Counted from the first letter of the stretch, positions 36,322 to 47,611 are shown. The stretch is 64,000 nucleotides of DNA from Agapanthus africanus (GCA_030015575.1 CM057338.1:132581546-132645545), one strand, 5' to 3'. The notes: generated from the sequence alone by a model not told the origin. Translations and numbers: made by a program.

Positions 36322-36670
36322 ATGACAAGATTAGTCTCCGTATACAATCCAAGGGCAACTCCATAATAAACAATATATAACACGACACGAAGTGACCTAC
36401 TAGAGCAGATGAAGTTATTATCGCAATGCGATAACGTAATTAACTACAGGAGTATGCGCCTGCAGAGAAAAGCGTCCCCATAATAAAAAAAAACCCCTCA
36501 AAGAGGAGGAATATGATAAAGTCTGCTATATTGGTCGCATCTATCTAAACCTCCGATAGACGGTGTTATAAATCAACTTGGTATCTTCAGTGAGGTGGAT
36601 GGATATGTTCATATAGTATCTGCCCCCAAATTCAGACTAGACGTCACAGTCCAGTTTTCGGCAGTAAACA
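36322..36670 (-). other. Right-hand piece of X
   Basis: Reverse complement is about 70% similar (by eye) to XL 38291-38650: shared TCGCATTGCGATAA, CCCCTCAAAGAGG-type hairpin, and GGATTGTATA. Ends GGCAGTAAACA. With XL it forms an inverted repeat 1.6 kb apart. Confidence 0.75.
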
Positions 36671-38290
36671 ATAGCTGTCTAATGCTTCTTCCCCGAGTTT
36701 GATAGATACCTACTTACCACACTAAGTACGTAAGCTACATCTGGTCTAGTATACAATATCGAATACATGATAGAACCTACTGCCAAAGCATAGGGTATAA
36801 CACTGATGCAAGCTTTATCCTCATTGGTCTTGAGAGACATCTCTTTGAAGAGAGTGATTCCTTGACAAGCAGGTAAATTACCACGCTTGGAATCTTCTAT
36901 ACTAAACCTCTTAGTATGGTGTCTATATATTTGGACAATCCCAACATCCTTTTAGATCTATCCTTATAGATCCTAATTCCCAGAATGTATGAGGTATCAC
37001 CCAGGTCTTTCATGAAGAATTTTTGTGACAAGAAAAGTTTGACCGATTGTAGTATAGGAACATCATTTCCTATTAGGAGAATGCCATCCACGTACAAAAT
37101 GAGAAATACGACAGCACTCCATACAACCTTCTTATAGATGCATGGTTCATCTATATTTTTGATGAAGTCAAACTCTTTGACTGCAATATCAAAATAGATG
37201 TTCCAACTCCACTGCTCCCACATTTATGAAGCCCTCTAGCCGTGTCATATATACGCTCTTTTTTAAATCATCATTTAGAAAGGCTATTTTGATATCCACT
37301 TATCAGATCTCATAGTCATGAAAAGCAGCAATAACAAGTAGGATCCGGATGGACTTAAGCATAGACACCGGAGAAAAGGTTTTGTCATAGTCCACACCTG
37401 ATATTTGACAAAATCCTTTTTCTACAAGTCTAGTTTTGAAGGTCTCAACTTTTCCATTTACACCAATTTTCTTCTTGAAGATCTGTTTGCTCCCAATGGG
37501 TTTTACCCCTTCAGGAGAAACATCCAAAGTCTTTACTTTGTTGGTGTACATAGATTCCATCTCAGATCGCATAACATCTAGCTATTTCACAGAGCCTTTA
37601 CTTATGATGACCTGCTCGAAACTAGTAGGGTTATCATCTTCCATGATGCAATTCTCTTTATCACAGTTTATGAGAAAACCGTAGTATCTCTCGGATGGAT
37701 AAGGAACCCTACTAGATCTGCGGAGTGACTGAGCTTGCTCTTTGGAAACTTCTGGTTTGATGAGGTCTTCAGTGGCGGTTTGTGGTTCTGGAATTTCTTC
37801 CAGTTTTACCGCGCTCCCACTAATTTTTTTCCCAAGAAATTCCTTTTCTAAAAATGTGGCGTGTCGCGAAACAAACACCTTTTATTTCTCAACGTGGTAG
37901 AAGATATACCCTCGTGAGTACTTGGGAAATCCCATAAACTTGCACAGAATTGACCGTGTCTTAGGATTCTGCTTCTTTACATAAGCAGGACAATCCCATA
38001 TCTTAAAAAACTTAAGACATGGTCTCTTCCCCTCCTATATCTCATATAGAGTGGTAGGCAAGGACTTGGTCGGAACCCTATTCAATATATATGCAGCTGA
38101 CTCAAGTGCATAGCCCCAGAATGAAAGAGGTAACTCAGCAACACTCATCATAGAGCACACTATATCTAATAGGGTGTGATTCCTCCGCTCCAATACACCG
38201 TTGTGTTGTGTGTACACGGAGGAGTAAGTTTAGAGAGAATCCCATTCTCTTTTAGATAGTCAAGGAATTCCGTGTTCGAGTATTCCCCTT
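36671..38290 (-). pseudogene. C1 pol: RT, linker, integrase C-terminal part
   Basis: From 38217 leftward: integrase (NGVLERRNHTLLDIVCSMMS, FWGYALESAAYILNRVPTKS), linker (SRHATFLEKEF, RRSSRVPYPSERYYG), RT start (MESMYTNKVKTLDVSPEGVK, GVDYDKTFSPVSMLKSIRIL) and RT palm (DEPCIYKKV, LYVDGILLIGN, MKDLGDTSYILGIRIYKDR). Then SIMYSILYTRPDVAY, ending where X begins. Frameshifts and stops separate the blocks. The YVDG box lacks the second catalytic Asp. Confidence 0.9.
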
Positions 38291-39219
38291 TGTTTACCGT
38301 CGAAAATAGAGACGAACTAGGATAAAACTTCATGCCTGAATTTGGGGGCAGATACTATTTGGAACATATCCGTCCACCTCTTCGAAAATACCAAGTTGAT
38401 TTATAACACCGTATATCAGAGGTTTCGACAGATACGACCGATGTAGCGTGATTTTATCAAATTCCCCCTCTTTGAGGGGTTTTTGATTATGGAGACGCTC
38501 TTCCCTACAGGCGCAAGCCTTTACAGTTAATTAAGCTATCGCATTGCGATAACAATTTTCACCTACTCCAGTAGGTTATTTCGTGTTATGTTATATATAT
38601 TATTTATAATGGGGTTGCCCGTGGATTGTATATGGAGACTAGTTTATGTCGTTGCCCGTAGGGTGTAAATTAGTCCAAATCCGTATATATATTATTAATT
38701 TAGGGTCGAACTTAAAACATAGATTTTTTGTAAATGAGATCTATCAGTTCAGAATATGTCATCTGAGAATCGTTAGTCATCTTTGAGACTAAGATTAACT
38801 CAGGAATATGGTTAAGGCTCGTTAATTCTATTTTGGATTAAGATCAACTTAACGAGTATGGATTAAGGATTTTTAGTCATCTTTGAGACTAAGATCACTT
38901 AGTTTTATTGATATTTTGATCAATATATTGCAGATGAGAAGCGAAAGTTTTGATACTTAATTTAATTTTAATTAAGTAATCAAAAAAATGGTCTGCTTTT
39001 CAAGTGCGCAAGTGCTAATGGAACACACATGCCATTTTGTTTTATTTGAAAAGAGTGCGCACATGCTTTACATGTAGCTACTCACTGTTTTGAATCAGAA
39101 TGTTGTGCATATGTATATTTCGTGGCTTGCATTTATTATAGGTTCAGAATTATATACGCTTATGTATGTATGTGCATGTATGTATGCGCTCATGTATGTA
39201 TGTGCGTATGTATTTAACA

Positions 39220-39420
39220 AGTTAACGTGCATATCACGTGACACTCGCACCTCATGGGTAGTTTTCAACAAGTGCGCACACGTGTATATCACGTGATGTG
39301 CATGCCTTTATGGGCAGCATCCAACAAGTGTGCAAACGTGGATATCACATGATGTGCATGCTTTCATAGGAAGCTTCCATCAAGCGCACACACGTGGGTA
39401 TCACAAGATGCGCACATCTC
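39220..39420. repeat. XL array: four ~65-bp repeats with CACGTG pairs
   Basis: Units contain ACGTGCATATCACGTG, CACGTGTATATCACGTG, ACGTGGATATCACATG and CACGTGGGTATCACAAG, each followed by GATGCGCAC- or GATGTGCATG-like text and CAACAAGTGCGCAC. The half-sites again start 11 bp apart. Matches the X arrays in motif, not in flanking sequence. Confidence 0.75.
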
Positions 39421-40169
39421 CAGAGTAATAGTTTCCTAAGAACATCATTTTTTTTATTAATTACGCACTAATTTAGGAGCGCACTTGTTTCCATTAGAAA
39501 GCAAAGTTTTCATCGAGAAGCAAAGGCTTCTGTTTCATGTTCCTTTCTTCTTTTATCTTCAAAGAAGCAAAAGTTTCAATTTTTATCTGTTTTCAAGTCA
39601 TATGCATGCGTCTTATGGTGCACATCTTATTTTTCTTGGATTTTAGGATCAATCTCTCATAAAAATATAAACTTTATGAACAAGGGACGAACCATAAAAT
39701 CATTTAATCTTTTAATAGCGAATCAATGGATTCAAAAAATAAGCAAAAGCTTCTGTCTAAAAGCAAAAGCTCTTTTAACAGAGAAAAAGAGAATTATTTT
39801 TCTTTATTTCTACCTTGCGCACTTTTTGCTGAGGAAAAAGAAGAATTGAGATTTTTTCAAGCTTATGGGAAGATTTCGAGCCTGTGATTTCTTCATATGA
39901 GGCTCCTATTTATATGAGAGAAGAAATTAGGGTTTGTTTGATTTGTTTTGATCTCAATCTGATTTTAGATCGATTTAAAAATATTTAATTGATTTATATC
40001 AATTAAGGGTAACATGCGCACCGTTGGATCTTTGATTCACAGAGCTGTTTGTTAAGGTCTTTGACCAACAAAATATTTTTCTGTTAATTAAGGATCGGTT
40101 GCATATTATTCCTGTTTCAGGAAGATCCCAAATTTATTTAGTTTCTTATTATTGGGACGTTTTTTGGTT

Positions 40170-40375
40170 AAGTGCGCAATGCGCACATGCGTTGCACGTG
40201 CATGTGGTGATCATACGCGCACTTATCATATGCGCATCCACTTTGCGCATGCTTGTGGCTAGCATGTGCGCACGTGTTTTGCACACGCACATCGCACTTA
40301 ATGACTTTGGTCAAATGCGAGCGGCAATGATGCGCACACATGTTGCTCATGTGTCATCAAGTGCGCACTTTTTAT
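40170..40375. repeat. TGCGCAC-rich cluster in XL
   Basis: Dense, irregular copies of TGCGCA, GCACGTG and CATGCGCA. Related short motifs recur at 41200-41380. Probably decayed versions of the array above. Frames open through it on both strands by composition only. Confidence 0.55.
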
Positions 40376-40583
40376 GATGTGCAAACCAATGACCCGTGAT
40401 TTTCAGTGCCGCAAATCTCTTTTTCAACACTTCCTTTTGGTTAAAGCTTGGGAATTGTTCCCACTTACACCACACACAACATTTTTGTGCCGAGACTTGA
40501 ATGCTTCTCTTTATAACTTGAAGAAGTGTTCATTTTTTTCTTCACTTTCATAAGGAAAGAACTATTTTCATAGAGAAAGAATT

Positions 40584-41117
40584 ATGGTTTGCAATCACCC
40601 ACATTCTCCTTGACAGCCATAGTAGGTGCCCATTGAAGAAATCATTCCCCGTTTTACTGCACGCTTAGTGAACCCTGGCCTCACGGATGCTCAGTGTGAC
40701 ACAGTGATGTACGAGCTTATGGCCCGCAGGGGATCTCCTCTTCTCGCCAGCTCTATATGGATTCACATGATATTTCTCACCGTTCTCGGCGACATTCCTC
40801 CTCACCCGGCGGAGATAACTTTAGCGATGATCGACACGGCGAAGGATAAGGTCGACTGCTTTCAAAAGGCAGGTCTGATCACGAAGCCTTTAAGAGACCG
40901 CTCCATTCACATGTTGAGTCGGATATGGGCTCGGCGGGTTGTCATGTCTTCTTTTGCCGACGAACATGGTGCAGATAAGTGGAGAGCGACTTTTCGTGAG
41001 AATTGCCGTTTTGACATGGTTGAGTGGGCTAAGAGCGAGTTAGAGAATTTCGTATTTTGTTTCACTAATCCCTGTAGTCCGGCTCCCGTGTTTAGTGATC
41101 TTTTCCCCATGGAATAA
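40584..41117 (+). pseudogene. Unrecognised protein-coding relic inside the XL LTR
   Basis: An open stretch of 163 codons (40626-41117, stop TAA) with no family I recognise. The track of sense codons starts right after two TAG codons. An in-frame ATG lies upstream at 40584, and TGA (40611) and TAG, TAG (40620, 40623) stand between. Each stop is one C-to-T change from CGA or CAG, so the ancestral gene probably began at 40584 with 177 residues. The protein looks globular and mostly helical by composition, with four Trp (SIWIHM, RIWARR, DKWRAT, VEWAKS), Cys near the middle and end, and no TM segment, zinc knuckle or retroelement catalytic motif. A TATA-like TTTATAAC lies at ~40510. It could be a captured host fragment, an LTR-specific gene or a viral relic; the sequence does not decide. 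Confidence 0.5.
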
Positions 41118-41382
41118 AATGTTAAATTAAATGCATTTTTTATTGTTGTTTAATAAATATTTCACCTCCAACAAATGTCCTTCTACTGATCGCTCATTTA
41201 AACATATGTGCACTTTGCATGTACGTATGTTCGTGCATATCTCATTTAAGAATTCCTTCTAAATGCGAACGTTAAAGTTCCTTTCATCAAGTGTGCACAT
41301 ATATCAATGCGCATACTTTTGAGGTTATTCTTCCATCAAGTGCGCACATATACATAAGTGAGCACTTAAACAGGTGCGGACA

Positions 41383-42490
41383 CCCTCCTCGATTAGATCG
41401 AAAGATTTTGATAATTTTACTAGTTTGGTTCTCTAATTCATTCTTATATTTTTTGAATTTATCAAAATCTGTAGATTTGTGTTTCAACAAGAACACATAT
41501 CCGAATTTAGAAAGATCTTCAGTGAATGTAATGAAGTAACAGTATCCACCCATTGTATGTGTAGACATAAGACCGCATATATTACTATATATGAGTTCTA
41601 AGAGTTCAGTAGCTCTTTCTCCGGGTCCAGTAAATAGAGTTTTGATCATCTTTTCTTTGAGACAAGACTGACAAGTTTCATAAGATGTATAATCGAACGG
41701 ATCCAAATATCCATACTTAACTTAATTCGTCTGGTCTTATTTATATGACCAAATCTATAATACCACAAGAAGGCTTTGCACATTTCTGAACACTTGCTCT
41801 TGTGTGTGTTTTGTATATTGAGCACTGTATTCTGATTGAGAACATATATACCATTATATAATGTATAAAACCTAATCAATACTTGATTAAGGAAAATGTT
41901 CATAATATTTTTCTCTAAGGCAAAGTTATATACATTTTTATCTAATAAAGAAACATATATGATATTCCAAAGCATAGAAGGTACATTGCAACAGTTGTTC
42001 AAAATCATAGTATTTCCATTTAGCAACACTAGGTGATGTTTGCCAATGGCATCAGCAGCAACAATTGCATCGTTCCCTATTCTGAAAGTCATATCACCTG
42101 GTCCCAGCAACCTGATTTTTCTCAAACCTTGTAAGATTACAGATATGAAATCCCGATCCGGTATCTAATACACATGAGGTAGGGTTGACCGAGAAATAGT
42201 TCTCAATAACCAATACACCCGAAGATGAGGCATCAACATGCCCCTCATACATTAGGGTTTCATGGAAAACCTGACATTTCTTTATTCCATGCCCACTTTT
42301 ATGACAGTTGTCACAAGTTAGAGCGAAAACAACGTTCCCCAGCCTACCATTAAAATTTTCGGTCAAGTCATCCATTATTATCTTTTGATCAAGGCGTGAA
42401 ATGGTCGATACCAGAAGAGAAAGAAATGAAAACCTCAACGTGCACTCTTACAAAATTAGATTGGCTTATTAATTTATCTAATCAGGATGG
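41383..42490 (-). pseudogene. C1 zinc knuckle, protease and integrase N-terminal part
   Basis: From 42438 leftward: SRLDQKIIMDDLTENF, zinc knuckle CDNCHKSGHGIKKC (CX2CX4HX4C), protease CVLDTGSGFHICNL with intact DTG, the VRLLGPGD-type repeat, and pre-integrase HKSKCSEMCKAFLWYYRFGH. The integrase follows: SYETCQSCLKEK, YFITFTEDLSKFGYVFLLK, then RSNRGG at the XL junction. Some frameshifts. Cut by Z after 42490; GATGG (42486-42490) would be Z's left TSD. Confidence 0.88.
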
Positions 42491-43960
42491 TGTAGGGTGT
42501 TTTTCATCACCCCATTGAGATGGGAATATACGTCGCTTGTCAGGCGTACTATAGATTCCCCATGTCTAGGGTAAGCTAGGGGTTATCTATTATGGGGATC
42601 CGAATTTCCAGCAGCCGCGGACTAAGCTGTCATTAATTACCCCCGCCTTTGGAGCGAAGAAAGCTCCGATTGACGGTTCAAACTGGTCATGCGAACTCAA
42701 TGTGCAGTGTGCGTGTGTTGTGTTTTGAGAGATCTTGGGTATATCGGGGGCCTCACAGAGTTTTAGGGGGTCCCGCTATCCGGATAGCGGGCTGGGGGTC
42801 AAGGAGGCTAGTAGCCCCCTTACAGGGTGTGGGGCAGCGCCCCGTTAGAATTTTTTTCTAACGGGAAAAGTATTGTGGAGTGTATATAAAAAAAGGGTGG
42901 ATAGAGTCCAAAGGACGCGTGGGCGCCGGCGCCTCACGTGCTTGGCACGCGGTCGCTGGGAGCCGGCGCCTCACGTGCTTGGCACGCGGGCGCTGGACGC
43001 CCGCACCTTACGTGCTTGGCACGCCGGCACTGGGCGTTGGACGCTGGCACCTCACGTGCTTGGCGCGTGGGCGCTGGGCGCCAGCGGGAAAAAGGGGCTT
43101 ATCCCCTATACTGGGAGTTGTACTCCCAATTGATTTTTGGAGTTAAACTCCTAAGAAAAGGACAAAGGGGCTTAGCCCCCGCACTGGGAGTTGTATTTCC
43201 AATTGAATTTTGGAGTTAAACTCCTAAAAAGAAAGAATTTTTTTTCCGGTATTAAACTCCCAAGAGATTTTCGAAGATGATGAAAGGGGACTCCTTTCTT
43301 CTCCTTTGAGTCCTACATCTTCTCTTGAGTCTTGGATCTTCCCAAAGTGGGTTTTTTTGGAGATGGGTCTCTTTCCTCCTTTCTATTGGCTGGATCTTGG
43401 AGAAAAGGAGTGAGACTTAAAAATCACCCCTTTTGGGGATTTGATAGAAGATCCGAACTCTCCTTTGAGGGTTTTATGGTAAAAAATAGTTTCTTTTTGG
43501 AAAAAGGAGAGTTAAACTCTTGATTTAATTAAAAAAAAGGAAGAATATTTAGAACCTTGAGGAAGGGGAAGGAGGCACAGAAACCCTAACTTTTTTAGGG
43601 GAATTCTTCTTCTTTTTTTATTTCATTATCATGTTGCCTTATATAGGCTTACAAATTTACACATAACCTCTTGGGCTTTACAAAATAGTATTTTGCCCAT
43701 CCCATGCCTCATATGCTCATTTCTTTTGCACATGAGCCATGAGTTTTACAAAAATTTGGCTTTATGCCCATTTTTCTTACATTCATTCATAAAAATTATA
43801 TCAAAATTCTTTATTACATAATTTTCATTTTGGTATGGGACAGACCGGCAGCGGGGCTCAACTTGGACATGGGCCCACTTGACCCGAGCTTGGGTCTGCT
43901 TATTTGGGGTTGACTTTGATTTTGACTTGGTCAACCGGGGTGTAATTTTTGACCCCAACA
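42491..43960 (-). repeat. Z 3' LTR
   Basis: 1,470 bp, + strand TGTAGGGTGTTTTTC to GACCCCAACA. Aligned with the solo LTR at 3085-4633 and with 52711-52943. Contains the GC-rich minisatellite (42915-43090) whose units read CACGTGCTTGGCACGCGGG. Frames in the minisatellite are composition artefacts. Confidence 0.9.
42915..43090. repeat. GC-rich minisatellite in the Z 3' LTR
   Basis: About four units of 40-45 bp with CTCACGTGCTTGGCACGCGG and GCGCTGGGCGCC. Open in three frames, as expected for a stop-free repeat. Confidence 0.8.
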
Positions 43961-43976
43961 AAGTGCCCCCCATCAA
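43961..43976 (-). other. Z polypurine tract
   Basis: + strand AAGTGCCCCCCATCAA; on the minus strand TTGATGGGGGGCACTT directly before the LTR TGTTGGGG. Confidence 0.8.
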
Positions 43977-46600
43977 TAAATGCACACCGCGTATATGAGT
44001 TGTATGCATGAAATTGATGGATCTTGGAGGTGTACTTCAAGGTGGAACATCATTCTGGGGGCGGAGCATCATTCCGGGAGCATAATTCCGGGGATCGGAG
44101 CATAATTCCGAGGATCGGAGCATAATTCCTGGATCAGAGCTTCATTCCACAAAACGGAGCATGATTCCAGGGATCGGAGCATAATTCCGACGAGCGGAGA
44201 ATAATTTTGGGGATCAGAGTATAATTCCAAAGAGCGGAGCATGATTCCTAGAGGATGATATATTCTGAGACGAAACGTAGTTTCGACGCAGGGTTCCAGG
44301 GAGAAACATGATTTCGACATGGGACATATGTATCCTGAGTCAAAGGTTAGTTTCGGTATAGGGCAGACATTCTGAACGACGCATGGCTCCGATGCAGAGG
44401 TTGATTCCCAGGCGAAGCATAATTCCGACAAGGAAGACAGATACTCCGAAGCGAAGCATAATTTCGACACGGGGTACATTTTGAGACGAAGTATGATTCT
44501 GACACAGAGATTGGTATTCTGAACGAAACATAGTTCTGATGTAAAGGTTGATTCCCAGGTGAAGCATAATTCCGACAGGGAAGGTGGATACTCTGAGGTG
44601 AAGCATAATTTCGACACGGGGTACATTCTGATGAAGCATGATTCTGACGCAGAGGTTCGTATTCTGAGCGAAATAAAGTTTCGATGTAGAGGTTGATTCC
44701 CAGGCGAAGCATGATTCCGACAGGGAAGGTGGATACTCCGAGGTGAAGCATGATTTCGACACGGGGGTATATTCCGAGACGAAGCATGATTTCGCCGCAG
44801 AGCTTGTTGGTTGACTTGATTCCGAGACGGAGCTTGATTCCGACAGGGAGGTTTTTGGTTGACTTGATTCAAAGTCGAAGCATAATTCCGGTGGGAAGGT
44901 CATTGGTTGAATTGATTCCAAGTCAAAGCATAATTCCGACGGGGAAGTCATCGCTGCCTTTTTTGCGACTTGGACGGTCGGTGCTGCCCTTTTAGCAATG
45001 TAGACGGTCGATACTTGATTTGACTTGCTCTGCTTCTTGCGGTGTCAGGGATTGGATTTGACTTGCTCTGCTTTCTGTGGTGTCAGGGTTGAAGTTGACT
45101 TTCTCTACTTTCTGCGGTATCGGGGATTAGATTTGACTTGCTCCGCTTTTTGCGGTGTCAGGGTTGAAGTTGACTTGCGATTTGACTTGTTTTTGAGGTA
45201 GGGATTGATTCCGCTAGGGAGGTCGTTGGTTATCTTGTTGATTTGATGTGATTTGGGTTGACATCAGCATCGCTACACCTAAATATGGTACCAGAAGCGA
45301 ATCATCATTTGCCATGAGAGGATTTTGGGATTTTGGTTTTGGTTTGGCATCAGCACTGCTACACTGAAATATGGTACCAGGAGCGAATCATCATTTGCCG
45401 TGGAGGGATTTCCTTCGTTTCCAGTTTAACGACTTAGGGGTCATCTGTTCCCATTTTAATGACTTAAAGGTCATCTGTTTCTATTTTAACGACTTAGGGG
45501 TCTATTGGATCGGAAGTTTAGAATTTTTGGGTTGGGGTTGGCATCAGCATTGCTAACACTGGAGAACAAGTGCCAGGAGCAATTCATCATTTGCCTTTTT
45601 CTGCTGGGGAGCGATGGCTTAGGAGACAAGTTTAGATCCCTATCACCTAAGGCTTTTCAATTTTATAAGCCGTAAGGGTCTCATAAAAGTATTTTCTCCT
45701 TACGAGTCGAAAGGATCTCGTAGGTGTATTTTCTCCTTAAGAGTCGTGGGGACTCCTAAGTGTGTTTTTTCTTTGTGAGGCATAAGGATACGAAAGTATT
45801 TTCTTACGAGTCGTGAGGATCCTGTATGTTTTGTTCTCCTCATGTATTATGAGGACACATGAGTGGGTCTTCCCAAATGGAGCATAATTCCAAGGGCGGA
45901 GTCCGGCCCGTGACTCGTGATTGCGGTGGGGGTGTGATGAGAATTATTTAAGCCCGTGGATTGTATATGGTAGTCAACTTGGGGACCAACCGTAGGGCTG
46001 GAAGAATTTTGGGAAATTGGATTTTGGTTGGCGTCTGCATCGCTGCACTGGAATATGGTACCAGGAGCGACTCATCATTCGTCGTTTGGAGTTTTTTTAC
46101 CGTGATTACTCTATCATTTCAGCTTTTCTTATCGTGAAGGTCACGATTGCCCTATCATTTCGGCTATTTATTTGCGGTTGCCCTATCATTTCGGCTTTAT
46201 TTTCATCTTTATTTTACTCGCTGATTTTTATTGCGAGTTGCCCCATCATTTCGGCTTTTTTTAATTTTATTTTATTTATTTACACATTTTTTTACATCCT
46301 CAGTTTAACGATTTAGGGGTCGACTGTCCCTAGTTTAACGATGTGGTGGTCAACTGTCCCCAGTTTAACGACGTGGTAGTCAACTGTTAGAGCCTGGACT
46401 CGATTCTGTAGGAACCACGGGCTCCTTTGGCTTAATTGCATAAGCGGGCTTTTCGTCATCTAGACTGAGCCGGTGTTGGATGGTAACAACCACGTCATCG
46501 TCATGGCTATAGGGCGTAGGAAAACTTGTTCCTCTTGGCTCCATCATGTAGACCGTATGGGTTTTATACCCGTCTATTGCTTCATTGGTAATGTTGCTCG
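43977..46600 (-). other. Z 3' region: mosaic of unrelated tandem repeats, no pol
   Basis: Where pol would be expected, there are several independent arrays: 44060-44960; ~39-bp units 45015-45180; 30-bp units 45421-45508; ~45-bp units 45655-45850 (TATTTTCTCCTTACGAGTCG-like); ~35-bp units 46105-46262 (CCCTATCATTTCGGCT); and 30-bp units 46299-46390 (AGTTTAACGA...CAACTGTCCC). A longer phrase around GGCATCAGCATCGCTACAC recurs at ~45265, 45350, 45540 and 46027. Tat-lineage elements are known for variable tandem repeats between pol and the 3' LTR that can seed satellites; here the region follows gag directly. Open frames here are repeat artefacts. Confidence 0.75.
44060..44960 (-). repeat. Two-level tandem array in the Z 3' region
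   Basis: Short sub-repeats of ~20-35 bp built on GAAGCATAATTCCGAC are grouped in a higher-order unit of about 146 bp. Starts of GATTCCCAGGYGAAGC are at 44403, 44550 and 44695. The left part (44060-44280) has simple GGATCGGAGCATAATTCC units. Three minus-strand frames stay open for 146-267 codons because the repeat has few stops. Confidence 0.85.
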
Positions 46601-46616
46601 TTGGGCTTTTGGCTTG

Positions 46617-47611
46617 TTACCTTGGTCCGCTCTTTTCAGAGAATGCCAGAGGACTGAGAGAAGAAGATTCCCGAAGGGCTTCGGTCTTCGTTTGTATGAA
46701 ATTGGCGGTCGTAATTTGACTGTTTGTTAACACACCTTTAGACAGTTCTATCCCTTCTGCCTTGTATTGCTTTTCGACCCAATATTTGAAGATGAAGCAG
46801 TCCTCAATGGCATGATCTATCACTCTATGATAGGGGCAACATTTGGGATCGTCGGCCATATTCGCTTCTTGAGGTCTTTTTGATTCTAGCAATTGCAAAC
46901 CGTTTCTTAGGGCATCTTTGAATATTTTACGGACTTTGTCCCTTCTGAAATAATAGACCCTATCCAGCTTCTTTTTCAGTGGAGATTCTTCTTCTTCTCC
47001 GAACACTGGCTTCCGAGGCTGGTTGGCATTAGGCCCGCTCATCCCTCGCTTATTTCGGTTAGCCGAAGTGTTAAAAGATTCAGCATCGTCGGAATTTCCG
47101 CCTTTGCGATTATCGTCCTTTCGGTTTCTCCAGGACCTATTATTATTTTTGGAATTAGAGGAGGACTCCTTCTTTGAGCGCTCCAATATCTGAACTTTCC
47201 TGTCAGCTCTTGGAATGTTTTGTGACCCACGGTGCATAGAAACGGGGCCATCCAATTGTTGAGATTTCTGACTAGGTGGCTGACAGATTTGTCCTACTCT
47301 ATCGGCGGTTCACATTTGATGGAGAGATTGCGCCATCGGGTTATAAAATCTATGCTGCTTTCGTTGTTCTTTGGTTTGGTCCTTATGAGGTCGGCGGTGG
47401 TGATATTATTGCTGACGCTTATGAACCTTTGTCAAAACAGAGATTCCATTTGGATGAAAGTAGTAACGGAGCCATCCGGTATGTTCGCGTACCAGTCGAA
47501 AGCGACATCAGTTAAGCTATTAACAAACTGGCGGAGGAGAAGTGCATCATTGCCCCCAGTATTCCCGCATGAGGCTTTAAAGTGGGTGATGTGTTGATTT
47601 GCATTTCCCGT
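46617..47611 (-). pseudogene. Z gag, C-terminal half (after the W insertion)
   Basis: From 47611 leftward: NANQHITHFKASCGNTGG, LRQFVNSLTDVAFDWYANIP (the conserved capsid FxxSLxxxAxxWY pattern), WRNLSIKC, then a stop and frame changes, TFQELTGKF, and a basic segment. The Tat-type ending YHRVIDHAIEDCFIFKYWVE follows (pattern C-x-YH..H...C). It joins residues KFGRFDGMG at 51106 once W is removed. Broken by at least one stop (near 47283) and frameshifts. It would form the virus-like particle in the cytoplasm. Confidence 0.85.

Larger units (their letters stand above)
12012..36670 (-). mobile_element. X: LTR-like unit of unclassified family hosting Y and C2
   Basis: Ends are TGTTCCTGCC (12012) and GGCAGTAAACA (36670), with TSD ATAGT/ATAGC in the C1 RNase H frame. 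The unit's own sequence is 12012-12584, 18074-18824 and 36327-36670, about 1.7 kb. The segments right of 18500 and 36327-36670 align in reverse orientation with the first ~700 bases of XL (38291-41382). No internal domain, PBS or PPT is visible, so a solo LTR is most likely. It carries two tandem arrays of CACGTG-type pairs (separate entries). Its family is unknown to me. Confidence 0.7.
38291..41382 (+). mobile_element. XL: 3.1-kb LTR-like unit of the X family, carrying a gene relic
   Basis: TGTTTACCGTCG to GGTGCGGACA with imperfect TSD CCCTT/CCCTC in the C1 integrase frame (RSNRGG before, EY after). No terminal direct or inverted repeat, PBS or PPT inside, so it is probably a long solo LTR. 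It contains TGCGCAC and CACGTG repeats (39000-39420, 40170-40370, 41200-41380), TA/TG-rich stretches (39160-39210) and an unrecognised coding relic (40584-41117). Family unknown to me. Confidence 0.7.
9491..42490 (-). mobile_element. C1: copia retrotransposon scattered over 33 kb by later insertions
   Basis: Minus-strand copia with pieces at 9491-12011 (3' LTR, PPT, RNase H), 36671-38290 (RT, linker, integrase C-terminal part) and 41383-42490 (integrase N-terminal part, protease, zinc knuckle). Joining the pieces restores the reading frame at each break. The X insertion has TSD ATAGT/ATAGC (12007-12011 and 36671-36675). The XL insertion has CCCTT/CCCTC (38286-38290 and 41383-41387). The gag side is cut at 42490 by Z, so the 5' LTR lies beyond the window. 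The RT box reads YVDG instead of YVDD, so this copy is inactive. Confidence 0.85.

Noticed and set aside
39090-39296. Frames on both strands through TATG/CATA repeats in XL
   Set aside because: Simple-sequence composition; no conservation in X.
42649-43219. Overlapping + strand frames in a GC-rich part
   Set aside because: Same cause: a GC-rich minisatellite in the Z LTR, and the frame is not conserved in the copy at 3332-3679.
44069-44951. Overlapping minus-strand frames of 146-267 codons rich in Ser, Asn and Cys
   Set aside because: They lie in a tandem array open in three frames at once; the peptides are translated repeats with no domain.
47232-47597. 121-codon + strand frame
   Set aside because: Antisense to Z gag; the Tat capsid motifs on the minus strand explain the sequence.
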